Under the pieces are notes generated by a model. That model did not search any database and was not told the DNA's origin. It was given only the letters and a program-made list of their open reading frames with translations. The translations under genes and the position numbers were made by a program. Below, piece by piece: positions 26,597 through 34,379 of a stretch of DNA of 64,000 bases. Source of the stretch: Leucobacter sp. UCMA 4100 (GTDB lineage: Bacteria; Actinomycetota; Actinomycetes; Actinomycetales; Microbacteriaceae); assembly GCF_027853335.1 (NCBI RefSeq), contig NZ_JAFEUS010000002.1:558001-622000 (forward strand), read 5' to 3'. Positions within the stretch are counted from its first letter, which is position 1. Each line of letters opens with the position of its first letter.

Positions 26597-26725
26597 GAGA
26601 AGCTTTCTGGGGCCCCGAATGTTCGTTGCGAAACGCACGCCAAACAAGCCCCCGGGAATAGTGCGTGAGGGTTCGATTCGGTGGCCACAGTCGAGCAGCT
26701 CGCTCGATGTGGCCTCGTGGTCGTG

Positions 26726-26794
26726 CTAATCGCCGTCGGCTAATGCTTCGCCGACGACCTCCTGACGCTGTGCGTACAGCTCTCGATAGTTCAC
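26726..26794 (-). CDS. Possible 22-codon leaderless ORF upstream of the FBP gene
   Basis: GTG at 26794 lies exactly six bases after TATGTT, the spacing seen at many leaderless genes here. It encodes VNYRELYAQRQEVVGEALAD plus two residues and then TAG. It is in frame with the FBP gene 130 bases downstream, so it could be a regulatory upstream ORF or chance. I do not recognise the peptide. Confidence 0.3.
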   Translation of the reverse strand: MNYRELYAQRQEVVGEALADGD

Positions 26795-26890
26795 GCGACC
26801 AACATAACACTCGTTCCTGATCGCTCGCACGCTTTTACGAACCTGTGCCAATGTCTGTCACAGAAGAGAGAACCCCCGCAGACGACCTCG

Positions 26891-26902
26891 TAGAATATTC
26901 AT
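26891..26902 (+). promoter_or_regulatory. Leaderless promoter -10 of the TRIC gene
   Basis: TAGAAT at 26891-26896 is followed by six bases and a GTG start at 26903. An ATG two bases earlier is out of frame and is followed at once by a stop. Confidence 0.65.
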
Positions 26903-27526
26903 GTGACAGCGACCAGTGAAATCGTCTTTGAAGCCCTGTGGATCTTTGGCATTCTTGCCTTCGCCATTTCTGGCGGCCTCGTTGGCGTGCGCCGAAACCT
27001 CGACCTGCTCGGCATTCTCGTGGTGGGTACCGCGACCGGTATTGGTGGCGGCATCATTCGCGACCTCATCATTGGTGTGCAGCCACCCGTCGCCTTCGTG
27101 CACTGGCCTTACTGGGGCACCGCGATTGCGGGGTCACTGTTCGTGTTCTTCTTTCACCCTGGGCTCGCGCGCATTCGCCGCGCAGAGATCATCTCTGACG
27201 CATTCGGCCTCGGCGTCTTCGCGGCCTACGGTGCTGCGGTTGGGGTCACGGAAGGCTTCGATCCGCTCACCAGCGTCTTTATCGGCACCGTCGCCGCAAT
27301 CGGCGGTGGTGTTATTCGCGATGTGCTCGTCAACGATATTCCTGGGGTTCTCACGCGCGAGCTCTACGCCGTATCGGCGATTCTCGGCGCCACGGTCGCG
27401 ATGACCATCACGTGGTTTACCGGGTACCTCGTGACCGCTTCGGTGGTCGGAGGAATCTTGGCAACGGGACTACGCCTTACTTCGTACAAGATGGGCTGGC
27501 ACCTGCCAAAGCCCAAAATGAAGTAG
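26903..27526 (+). CDS. TRIC/UPF0126 family cation-channel-like membrane protein
   Basis: The 207-residue protein has seven TM helices in two similar halves, each with the family glycine motif: ATGIGGGIIRDL and AAIGGGVIRDVL. This is the prokaryotic TRIC (UPF0126, YicG-like) family, homotrimeric channels for monovalent cations. Some homologues have been linked to glycine transport. GTG at 26903 is used with a leaderless promoter. No operon partner. Confidence 0.9.
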   Translation: MTATSEIVFEALWIFGILAFAISGGLVGVRRNLDLLGILVVGTATGIGGGIIRDLIIGVQPPVAFVHWPYWGTAIAGSLFVFFFHPGLARIRRAEIISDAFGLGVFAAYGAAVGVTEGFDPLTSVFIGTVAAIGGGVIRDVLVNDIPGVLTRELYAVSAILGATVAMTITWFTGYLVTASVVGGILATGLRLTSYKMGWHLPKPKMK

Positions 27527-27873
27527 CGACGGGCAAAAAAGCCCAACCGCTTTTCTGGACAAATTCGCGTTCGCTTCTGCGGAAGCTACTCGCGAGCAAT
27601 ATGAAAGATGCCGCAAGACGTAATGTAATCCTTCGTCTGGAATTTCGCTTGTTTCACCAAAATCTACTATTTGAACACGCTGTTCATTTGTGAGATACCT
27701 TACCCTTTCGCAACAACAGGGTAACGAAGAACACTCGCACGAAGATGTGTGTTTGGGTGAATTTACGAGCACTTTTGCAGATCGCGACACACCCCGTTGC
27801 GTCTCTTTTGTGCACACTCGCCAGCACCCACCGGCGAGCGATCATGCAACGACGCTGACCCAAGAGGAACAGA
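27527..27873 (+). promoter_or_regulatory. AT-rich regulatory region upstream of the oligopeptide operon
   Basis: This 347-base gap has visibly lower GC than its surroundings. It contains two operator-like palindromes: GAACA-cgc-TGTTC at 27673-27685, and TTACCCT/AGGGTAA with an 11-base spacer at 27700-27724. The only nearby ribosome site is AGAGGAAC just before the TTG at 27874. I see no convincing gene here. Confidence 0.5.
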
Positions 27874-28856
27874 TTGACCAGGTATCTCCTCCGTAGATTT
27901 TTCGGATGGCTCGCCCTCATTTTTGTGGCAACCAACCTCACCTATTTTCTTGCCTGGGGCTTCCTTGACCCACGCAATAACTTCATCGGGCGCCGCCCTC
28001 CAGCGACCGAAGAGCAAATCGTCAACCAGCTGTTGCCACGCAACCTGAGCGACACCGTGCCGCTGTGGGAGCGCTGGTGGAACTGGCTCGGAGGAATCGT
28101 CACGAGGTGGGACTGGGGTCTGAGCCCCGTCGGCCAGTCGGTCAATGAAGAGGTCTCGTACCGCATCTGGGTGAGCGCCGAACTCGTGCTTGGCGCCACG
28201 ATCCTCGCGACCCTCATCGGTATCGGTCTTGGCGTGTTCACCGCCTCGCGCCAGTACAAATTCGCCGACCGTCTGGGCAGGCGGTTTCAATCATCGCAAT
28301 GAACGTGCCCATCGTCGTCGCGGCCTTCGCCGTCGTGATGCTCGGCATCGCCATCAACGACGCGGCCGGAACCCGCATCTTCTTCGTGACGGGGTCGTCA
28401 AGTACGGGGGTGACGGGCTTCTTCCCGGTCCTCATAGACACCCTGCAACACCTCGCGCTACCAACGATCGCGCTCGTGCTCGTGCAGTACGCCTCGATCC
28501 ACTTCTTACAGCGCTCGCTGCTGCTCGACAACATCAGCGCCGACTACGTGCGTACCGCCCGGGCAAAGGGGCTCACGAAGCCCCAGGCTATTCGCCGCCA
28601 CGCGCTTCGCACCTCGCTCATTCCGGTCGCGACGCAGGTGGCCTTCACGATTCCCACGGTGTTCACGGGCGCCGTGATTAGCGAGAAGATCTTCGGCTGG
28701 AACGGCATGGGCAGCTACTTTCTCGACACCATCGCTAACAACGACATTCACGGCACGGTTGCAATCGCCGCCTTCGGCGCAGTGCTCACCGCGATTGGCG
28801 CTCTGCTCGCCGACATCGCCGTCGTCATCCTTGATCCGAGAGTGCGGGTGAGCTAA
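27874..28856 (+). pseudogene. Oligopeptide ABC permease, DppB/OppB type, apparently frameshifted
   Basis: Two frames together encode one typical OppB permease of about 327 residues. The first part (TTG 27874 to a stop at 28302) gives the N-terminal TM helix, periplasmic region and ASRQYKFADRLG. The second frame resumes with AVSIIAMNVPIVVAAFAVVML and continues through DYVRTARAKGL (EAA loop) to DPRVRVS. The switch falls at about 28278-28283, where one base seems to be missing (GGCAGGCGG). Alternatives are decay, sequencing error or, less likely, programmed frameshifting. An ATG overlaps the first stop (28299). The intact downstream operon argues for error or recent mutation. Confidence 0.85.
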
Positions 28857-28858
28857 CC

Positions 28859-29767
28859 ATGATGACTCCAATGACCAAAGCCAACGTTGCATCGCCGCAT
28901 GCGCCGAGGGGCCGTACCTCGAACCTGCGCCTCTACACGCGCCGTTTCGCGCGCAACAAGCCAGCCATCGCGGGCCTCGGCGTCTTTATTCTCATCGCTC
29001 TCTTCGCGATCGCTGGCCCACTCATCAGCCCTTACAGCCACACCGACATGGATTTCCTCGCGCTCACCTCACCGCCGAGCGCCGAGCACTGGTTCGGCAC
29101 GAGTGTCGGCGGGCACGACACCTTCGCTCAGGTCGCGACGGGGCTCCAGCGTTCGCTCATGATCGCGCTCTCGGTCTCGATCGGCACCACCGTGCTCTCG
29201 GCATTCGTCGGCACGATCGCAGCCTACTTCGGTGGGGTCATCGAACGAACCACGCTGCTCGTGATCCACTTCCTCATGGTGATTCCCACCTTCCTGTTGC
29301 TCTCGATTCTCTCGAACGCTTCAGGCGGCGACTGGCGAGTCATCTCGCTCATCATGATTCTCGTGGGCTGGTACCTCCCAGCGCGCATCATCTGGACCAT
29401 GTCGCTGTCGCTTCGCGAACGCGAGTATGTTCGTGCAGCCAGGTACATGGGCGTTGGCGGAATTCGCGTTGTCGTGCGTCACCTTTTGCCGAACATCGGC
29501 TCGCTGCTCGTCGTGAACTTCACCCTCGGCGTCGTCAGCGCCGTCATGACCGAGACCGGGCTCTCGTTCATCGGCTTCGGCGTGAAGCTTCCCGATGTCT
29601 CGCTCGGCTCGCTCATTGGCGACGGTGCAGGCAGCATCACGAATGCTCCCTGGCTCTTTGCCTTCCCCGCCCTCGCCCTCACCCTTCTCACCGTGTCAAT
29701 GGCCCTCATCGCCGACGGGCTTCGCGACGCGTTTGACCCCACCTCTGCCGCAGGAGGCCGCGCATGA
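28859..29767 (+). CDS. Oligopeptide ABC permease, DppC/OppC type
   Basis: The 302-residue protein has the OppC N-terminal domain (RRFARNKPAIAGLGVFIL) and six TM helices. Characteristic motifs are EHWFGTSVGGHDTFAQVATGLQ and the EAA loop REREYVRAARYMGVGGIRVVVRHLLPN. With the DppB partner it forms the membrane channel for peptide uptake. It starts two bases after that gene and overlaps the ATPase gene by four bases. Confidence 0.92.
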   Translation: MMTPMTKANVASPHAPRGRTSNLRLYTRRFARNKPAIAGLGVFILIALFAIAGPLISPYSHTDMDFLALTSPPSAEHWFGTSVGGHDTFAQVATGLQRSLMIALSVSIGTTVLSAFVGTIAAYFGGVIERTTLLVIHFLMVIPTFLLLSILSNASGGDWRVISLIMILVGWYLPARIIWTMSLSLREREYVRAARYMGVGGIRVVVRHLLPNIGSLLVVNFTLGVVSAVMTETGLSFIGFGVKLPDVSLGSLIGDGAGSITNAPWLFAFPALALTLLTVSMALIADGLRDAFDPTSAAGGRA

Positions 29768-31674
29768 CCACCCCAACCCTCTCAGTCAAGAACCTCACGG
29801 TTTCGTTCCCCTCTGAAGCAGGTCGGGTCGACGCCGTGCGCGGCGTGAGCTTCGACCTCGAGGCCGGAAAAACCCTCAGCATCGTTGGCGAGTCAGGCTC
29901 GGGCAAGTCAGTCACCGCGCTCGCAATCATGGGGCTGCTCGATGAGAACGCAAGCGTGAGTGGCTCGGTCATGTTCGAGGGTCGCGAGCTCCTCTCGCTG
30001 AGCGACAAACAGCTCTCGGTAGTACGCGGCAACGGCATCTCGATGGTCTTTCAAGACCCGCTCACCTCGCTCACACCGGTCTACACGATCGGCGACCAGC
30101 TCATCGAGGCCCTCACCACGCACCAGCGTCTCGGTAAGCGCGAAGCCGTACGCCGAGCAGAAGAGCTGCTGCGGCTCGTGGGCATCACCGACCCGCAGAG
30201 TCGCATGAAAGCGTTTCCGCACGAGTTTTCTGGCGGCATGCGCCAACGCGTCGTCATCGCGATCGCCATGGCCAATAACCCAAAGCTCATCATCGCTGAC
30301 GAGCCGACGACCGCCCTCGACGTGACCATTCAGGCGCAAATTCTCGATCTCATGCAAACGGCGCAGGAGACGACCGGCGCGGCCCTCATCATGATCACGC
30401 ACGACATGGGCGTGGTCGCGAGAACCGCCGACGACGTGCTCGTCATGTACGCGGGCCGGCCGGTCGAGCACGCACCGGTCGATGAGCTATTCTCACGGCC
30501 CAAGATGCCGTACACGATCGGCCTTCTCGGCGCGATTCCCCGGGTCGACCAGTCGTCTGACCAGCCGCTCGTGCCGATCAAGGGCAACCCGCCGATTCTC
30601 ATCAACCTGCCGCCCGGCTGCCCCTTCGCCGACCGTTGCCCCATTGCTCAGGCTGCGTGCCGCGTCGAAGAGCCACCGCTCGTTCCGGTCGCGGGCGAAA
30701 CGCACCTCGCCGCGTGCCTGCGCTCTGACGAGATCAGCGGCACGGGAACGATCGATGGCTCACCCGTCTACCCCATTCCAGAGCCTCTAGAAAATCCCGT
30801 CGAAGCGCTGCCCCGCGACCAACGCCCCAAGACCCTCGAGGTACGCGGGCTCTGCAAAACCTTCCCGATGCTCAAGGGCGCACTCGTCAAGCGCAAGGTC
30901 GGCGAAGTGCACGCGGTCAAGAACGTGAGCTTCGACGTGCACGAGGGCGAGACCGTCGCGATCGTCGGCGAGTCAGGCTCGGGCAAAACAACGACGCTTC
31001 TCGAGGTGATGGATTTCGCGCCGCAGGAGCCAGGCGAGGTCATCATCGCGGGCACCAACGTCGCCGACGTGCGAAGCCGTGCCGCAGAGCGCAAACTCAG
31101 GCGAGATATTCAGATCGTCTTCCAGGACCCGATGGGCTCGCTCGATCCGCGCATGACCATCGCCGACGTCATTGCCGAGCCCTTGGTCGCCAACGGGATG
31201 AGCAAAGACGATGCGCACGTTCGAGTCAGCGAGCTCATGGAGCTCGTCGGGCTCAACCCCGCGCACATCGACCGTTTTCCCGCCGCTTTCTCGGGCGGGC
31301 AGCGCCAGCGCATCGGCATCGCCCGTGCGCTGTCAACCGAGCCCCGCATCATTGTGCTTGACGAACCCGTCTCGGCCCTCGACGTGTCGATTCAGGCCGG
31401 CGTACTGAACCTCCTCAATGAACTCAAAGCGAAACTCGGGCTCTCGTACCTCTTCGTCGCGCACGACCTTTCAGTCGTGCGCCACATCGCCGACAGGGTC
31501 GCGGTCATGTACCACGGCGAGTTCGTCGAACAGGGCGAGGTCGACGATGTATTCGACCGGCCCCAGCACCCGTACACCAAGTCACTGCTCGCAGCGATTC
31601 CCATTCCCGATCCCAAGGTCGAACGGGAGCGGCGCATCGCAAGAGCGGCAGCCACCACGACCCTCGCACCGTAA
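29764..31674 (+). CDS. Fused double ATPase of the oligopeptide ABC transporter (DppD-DppF type)
   Basis: The 636-residue protein contains two complete nucleotide-binding domains. NBD1 (about 5-325): Walker A GESGSGKS, signature FSGGMRQRV, Walker B LIIADEPTTALD, and an oligo_HPY tail with a four-cysteine pattern (CPFADRCPIAQAAC, later CL) like the iron-sulfur site of some DppD proteins. NBD2 (about 355-625): GESGSGKT, FSGGQRQRIGIARAL, IIVLDEPVSALD. Fusion of the two ATPases is common in Actinobacteria. It powers the OppBC channel and overlaps the oppC-like gene (ATGA). Confidence 0.93.
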   Translation: MTTPTLSVKNLTVSFPSEAGRVDAVRGVSFDLEAGKTLSIVGESGSGKSVTALAIMGLLDENASVSGSVMFEGRELLSLSDKQLSVVRGNGISMVFQDPLTSLTPVYTIGDQLIEALTTHQRLGKREAVRRAEELLRLVGITDPQSRMKAFPHEFSGGMRQRVVIAIAMANNPKLIIADEPTTALDVTIQAQILDLMQTAQETTGAALIMITHDMGVVARTADDVLVMYAGRPVEHAPVDELFSRPKMPYTIGLLGAIPRVDQSSDQPLVPIKGNPPILINLPPGCPFADRCPIAQAACRVEEPPLVPVAGETHLAACLRSDEISGTGTIDGSPVYPIPEPLENPVEALPRDQRPKTLEVRGLCKTFPMLKGALVKRKVGEVHAVKNVSFDVHEGETVAIVGESGSGKTTTLLEVMDFAPQEPGEVIIAGTNVADVRSRAAERKLRRDIQIVFQDPMGSLDPRMTIADVIAEPLVANGMSKDDAHVRVSELMELVGLNPAHIDRFPAAFSGGQRQRIGIARALSTEPRIIVLDEPVSALDVSIQAGVLNLLNELKAKLGLSYLFVAHDLSVVRHIADRVAVMYHGEFVEQGEVDDVFDRPQHPYTKSLLAAIPIPDPKVERERRIARAAATTTLAP

Positions 31675-31748
31675 CTGGAAGCGAAACAGAGTTCCACCGA
31701 CGAAACAGAGCGCCCTGCTCGAAGCGTCACCAACCTACAAGGAGCATC

Positions 31749-33449
31749 ATGAGAAAGAAACAACCACTCATCGGCGCCCTCGCGCTCACCGCTGCAGCGG
31801 CGCTTGCGCTCTCGGCGTGTGCGTCGGGAGACGAGAAGCCCGGCGACAAGCCGGCAGCCGAGGTGAAAGAGGCCGACTACAACCCCCAACCGCGTGAGAA
31901 CCTGCAAGAGGGCGGCGAGGTTCGCTTCCCACTCACGACGTTGCCCACGCAGATGAACGACGCCAACAGCGATGCGAACGCATACACAGCTCGCCTCGCA
32001 TCATGGTTTCGCCCGCAGGTGATTCTCATGGAGCCAGACGGCACGCCCTACAAGAACGACGCCTACCTTGACGTCTGGGAGCACGAGGTCGTCGACGGCA
32101 ACACACAAATCACGTTCACCTTCACCGACGAAGCACACTGGAACGATGGCACCGACATGGATTGGACGGCCATCGAAGCGACGTGGAAGACACAGCGCTC
32201 GTACGACGAGGGCTTCAACCCGAACGCGATTGACGGCTACCAGGGCATCAAGTCGGTCGAGCAGGGTGACACCCCGAAGACCGCGATCGTCACCTACGAC
32301 GGCGAGTTCGCTTGGCCAGAGATGCCGTTCATGTCGATCATTCACCCGAAGGTGTCGACGCCCGATGACTTCAATGAAAGCTTCATCAACGACCCCCGCC
32401 CCGAACTCGGCGCGGGCCCTTACAAAGTCGAGACGTTCGACACGAAGTCGGGCCTCGTTGAGTTCGTACCCAACGAAGAGTGGTGGGGCGATAAGCCGTT
32501 ACTCGACAAGGTGACCTTTCGCCAGCTCGAGTCAAGCGCCGCAATCAACGCGTTTAAGAACGGTGAGATCGATCAGGTAGCCGCGAACGCTCAGAACGAG
32601 CTCTCACAGGTTGAAAACGTCGAGGGTACCGTCACGTACCGAGCCCAGCAAACGGCAAACAGCCTGTTGCAGCTCAACGCCGAGCGCCCCCAGTTCGAAG
32701 ACGTCAAGGTGCGCGAGGCTTTCTTCAAGGCGGTCGACCGCGACCAGCAGAAGGAAATCGCATGGCAAGGCCTCGGCTACTCTGAGCCCGACGCCGGCTC
32801 GTTCACCCTCTACAGTTTCCAGCCCGGGTACAAAGACGCGCTCGCTGAGGCAGGCTACTCGTACGACCCTGAGGCTTCGAAGAAGCTGCTCGACGAGGCG
32901 GGCTGGGAGCCGGGTTCTGACGGCATTCGCGAAAAAGATGGTGTGCGTCTCGAAGCGGTCTACCCGATCTGGTCAGACTCAAGCACGCAGGCAAGCCTCG
33001 CGCAGGCCATGCAGGCCTCACTCAAAGAGGTCGGCTTCGACCTCAAGGTCGATGTTCGCCCGTCGCAGGCATTCGGTGATGACCTCACCTCGAAGAACTG
33101 GGATGTATCGTCACTGCGGTTCACCTCGGGCGACCCCTTCGGCGCAGCTTGGTTCTGCCAGGTCTACTGCTCTGACTCGGGCCTGAACCTCTCGAGCACG
33201 GGCACCCCCGAGATCGACGAGCGCATCGCCAAGGAGGTCGCTTCGATCACCGATGCAGAGCAGCAGACCGCTGCAGCCATGGATCTCGAGTCAGAGATCA
33301 TGAAAGAGACCTGGGGCATCATCCCGCTCTACAACGGCCCCGAAATCGCGGTCGTGAAAGAAGGTCTCGCGAACCTCACGCCTGAGCCTTACACGGGCCT
33401 CGACCTCTTCGGGGTAACCCCCGTCGAGAACGTGGGCTGGGAGAAGTAA
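31749..33449 (+). CDS. Oligopeptide-binding lipoprotein (SBP family 5)
   Basis: The 566-residue solute-binding protein has a signal peptide with lipobox LSAC and a family-5 ligand-binding fold: TFTFTDEAHWNDGTDMDWTAIEATWK, GAGPYKVETFD, VRFNP-like VEFVPNEEWWGDKP, and a late domain with LTSKNWDVSSLRFTSGDPF. It delivers peptides to the OppBC/ATPase complex. AAGGAG precedes the ATG. It is last in the operon, which is less usual than first. Confidence 0.93.
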   Translation: MRKKQPLIGALALTAAAALALSACASGDEKPGDKPAAEVKEADYNPQPRENLQEGGEVRFPLTTLPTQMNDANSDANAYTARLASWFRPQVILMEPDGTPYKNDAYLDVWEHEVVDGNTQITFTFTDEAHWNDGTDMDWTAIEATWKTQRSYDEGFNPNAIDGYQGIKSVEQGDTPKTAIVTYDGEFAWPEMPFMSIIHPKVSTPDDFNESFINDPRPELGAGPYKVETFDTKSGLVEFVPNEEWWGDKPLLDKVTFRQLESSAAINAFKNGEIDQVAANAQNELSQVENVEGTVTYRAQQTANSLLQLNAERPQFEDVKVREAFFKAVDRDQQKEIAWQGLGYSEPDAGSFTLYSFQPGYKDALAEAGYSYDPEASKKLLDEAGWEPGSDGIREKDGVRLEAVYPIWSDSSTQASLAQAMQASLKEVGFDLKVDVRPSQAFGDDLTSKNWDVSSLRFTSGDPFGAAWFCQVYCSDSGLNLSSTGTPEIDERIAKEVASITDAEQQTAAAMDLESEIMKETWGIIPLYNGPEIAVVKEGLANLTPEPYTGLDLFGVTPVENVGWEK

Positions 33450-33469
33450 GCTCTCTCTCACCCCTGCAG

Positions 33470-33508
33470 TGTGCCCGAAACGGTTCTTCTCCTACCGTTT
33501 CGGGCACA
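33470..33508. terminator. Bidirectional terminator after the oligopeptide operon
   Basis: A perfect 14-bp stem (33470-33483 with 33495-33508) surrounds an 11-base loop, between the binding-protein gene and the convergent alarmone synthetase gene. Confidence 0.8.
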
Positions 33509-33525
33509 CGCATGTCTGGGGTGAG

Positions 33526-34272
33526 TTACGCCCGGCGTATGCGGTCACGCACCTCGCGAATCTCTTCGAGGTTGATGGGTGAGGTTGCGGGCGGTTCGCC
33601 GTGCATTTGTACGTGCAGACTCTGCATACGGGTGTCGAGCTCGGCAGCAATCTCAGCAGCGTTTTTCAGCTCGGCGAGTAGCTGGCCGGGCACTTGTCGC
33701 TGATATTTGTAATAAATTTTGTGCTCAAGACTCGCCCAAAAATCCATCGCGATCGTGCGAAACTGCACTTCAACGGGAACATCGACTCGCCCGCTCGAGA
33801 GGTAAACCGGCACTGACAGAATCGCATGCAGGCTCTTGTAGCCGTTCTCTTTCGGCTCAGCGATGTAGTCTTCGACCTCGACCACGGTGATGTCGTCTTG
33901 TTTCGTGAGCAAGTCATAGAGCCGATAGACATCGCGAATGAACGAGCATGTGACCCGTACCCCGGCAATATCTTGAATTTCTTGGCGGATCGCTTCGCGG
34001 GTCGGCGCCACGCCTCGCCGCTCGACCTTCGAGATGAGGCTTTCCGGGGTCTTCAAGCGGCTTGAAACATGCTCGATCGGGTTGTACTCGTGCATGTGCA
34101 CGAACTCTTCTCGCAAAATCGCAAGTTTTGTCTCAATCTCTTGCATCGCGAAGCGGTATTCGAGCATGAATCGTTGCAGCTCATCGCCTACGAGGCGAAG
34201 CTCGTTCGGGGTAATCGTGACCTCATCATCAAGCGACAGTGGTCGGCGCGAGGCCGGTGCTGGTGTGCTCAT
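33526..34272 (-). CDS. Small alarmone synthetase (RelQ/YjbM-type GTP pyrophosphokinase)
   Basis: The 248-residue RelA/SpoT-like protein has only the synthetase domain. Motifs are SLISKVERRG, EIQDIAGVRVTCSFIRDVYRL, PKENGYKSLH (substrate loop) and VEVQFRTIAMDFWASLEHKIYYK. There is no HD hydrolase, TGS or ACT domain. It should make (p)ppGpp from GTP/GDP and ATP and is regulated mainly by expression. ATG 34272 lies six bases after TACTCT, a leaderless start. The longer frame to 34365 has no support. Confidence 0.9.
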   Translation of the reverse strand: MSTPAPASRRPLSLDDEVTITPNELRLVGDELQRFMLEYRFAMQEIETKLAILREEFVHMHEYNPIEHVSSRLKTPESLISKVERRGVAPTREAIRQEIQDIAGVRVTCSFIRDVYRLYDLLTKQDDITVVEVEDYIAEPKENGYKSLHAILSVPVYLSSGRVDVPVEVQFRTIAMDFWASLEHKIYYKYQRQVPGQLLAELKNAAEIAAELDTRMQSLHVQMHGEPPATSPINLEEIREVRDRIRRA

Positions 34273-34379
34273 AGTGCGAGAGTAACCCCGCAGCTTATGA
34301 ATCTGCTGTGCTGCCCCGCTGACAGAAAAGGGACGAGCGCCGAAGCGCCCGCCCCTCATCTGCACCGCTGATGTCGCTC

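Noticed and set aside
27690-27896. 68-codon plus-strand ORF before the oligopeptide operon
   Set aside because: It overlaps the AGAGGAAC site and start of the permease gene, lacks its own ribosome site, and covers the palindromes.
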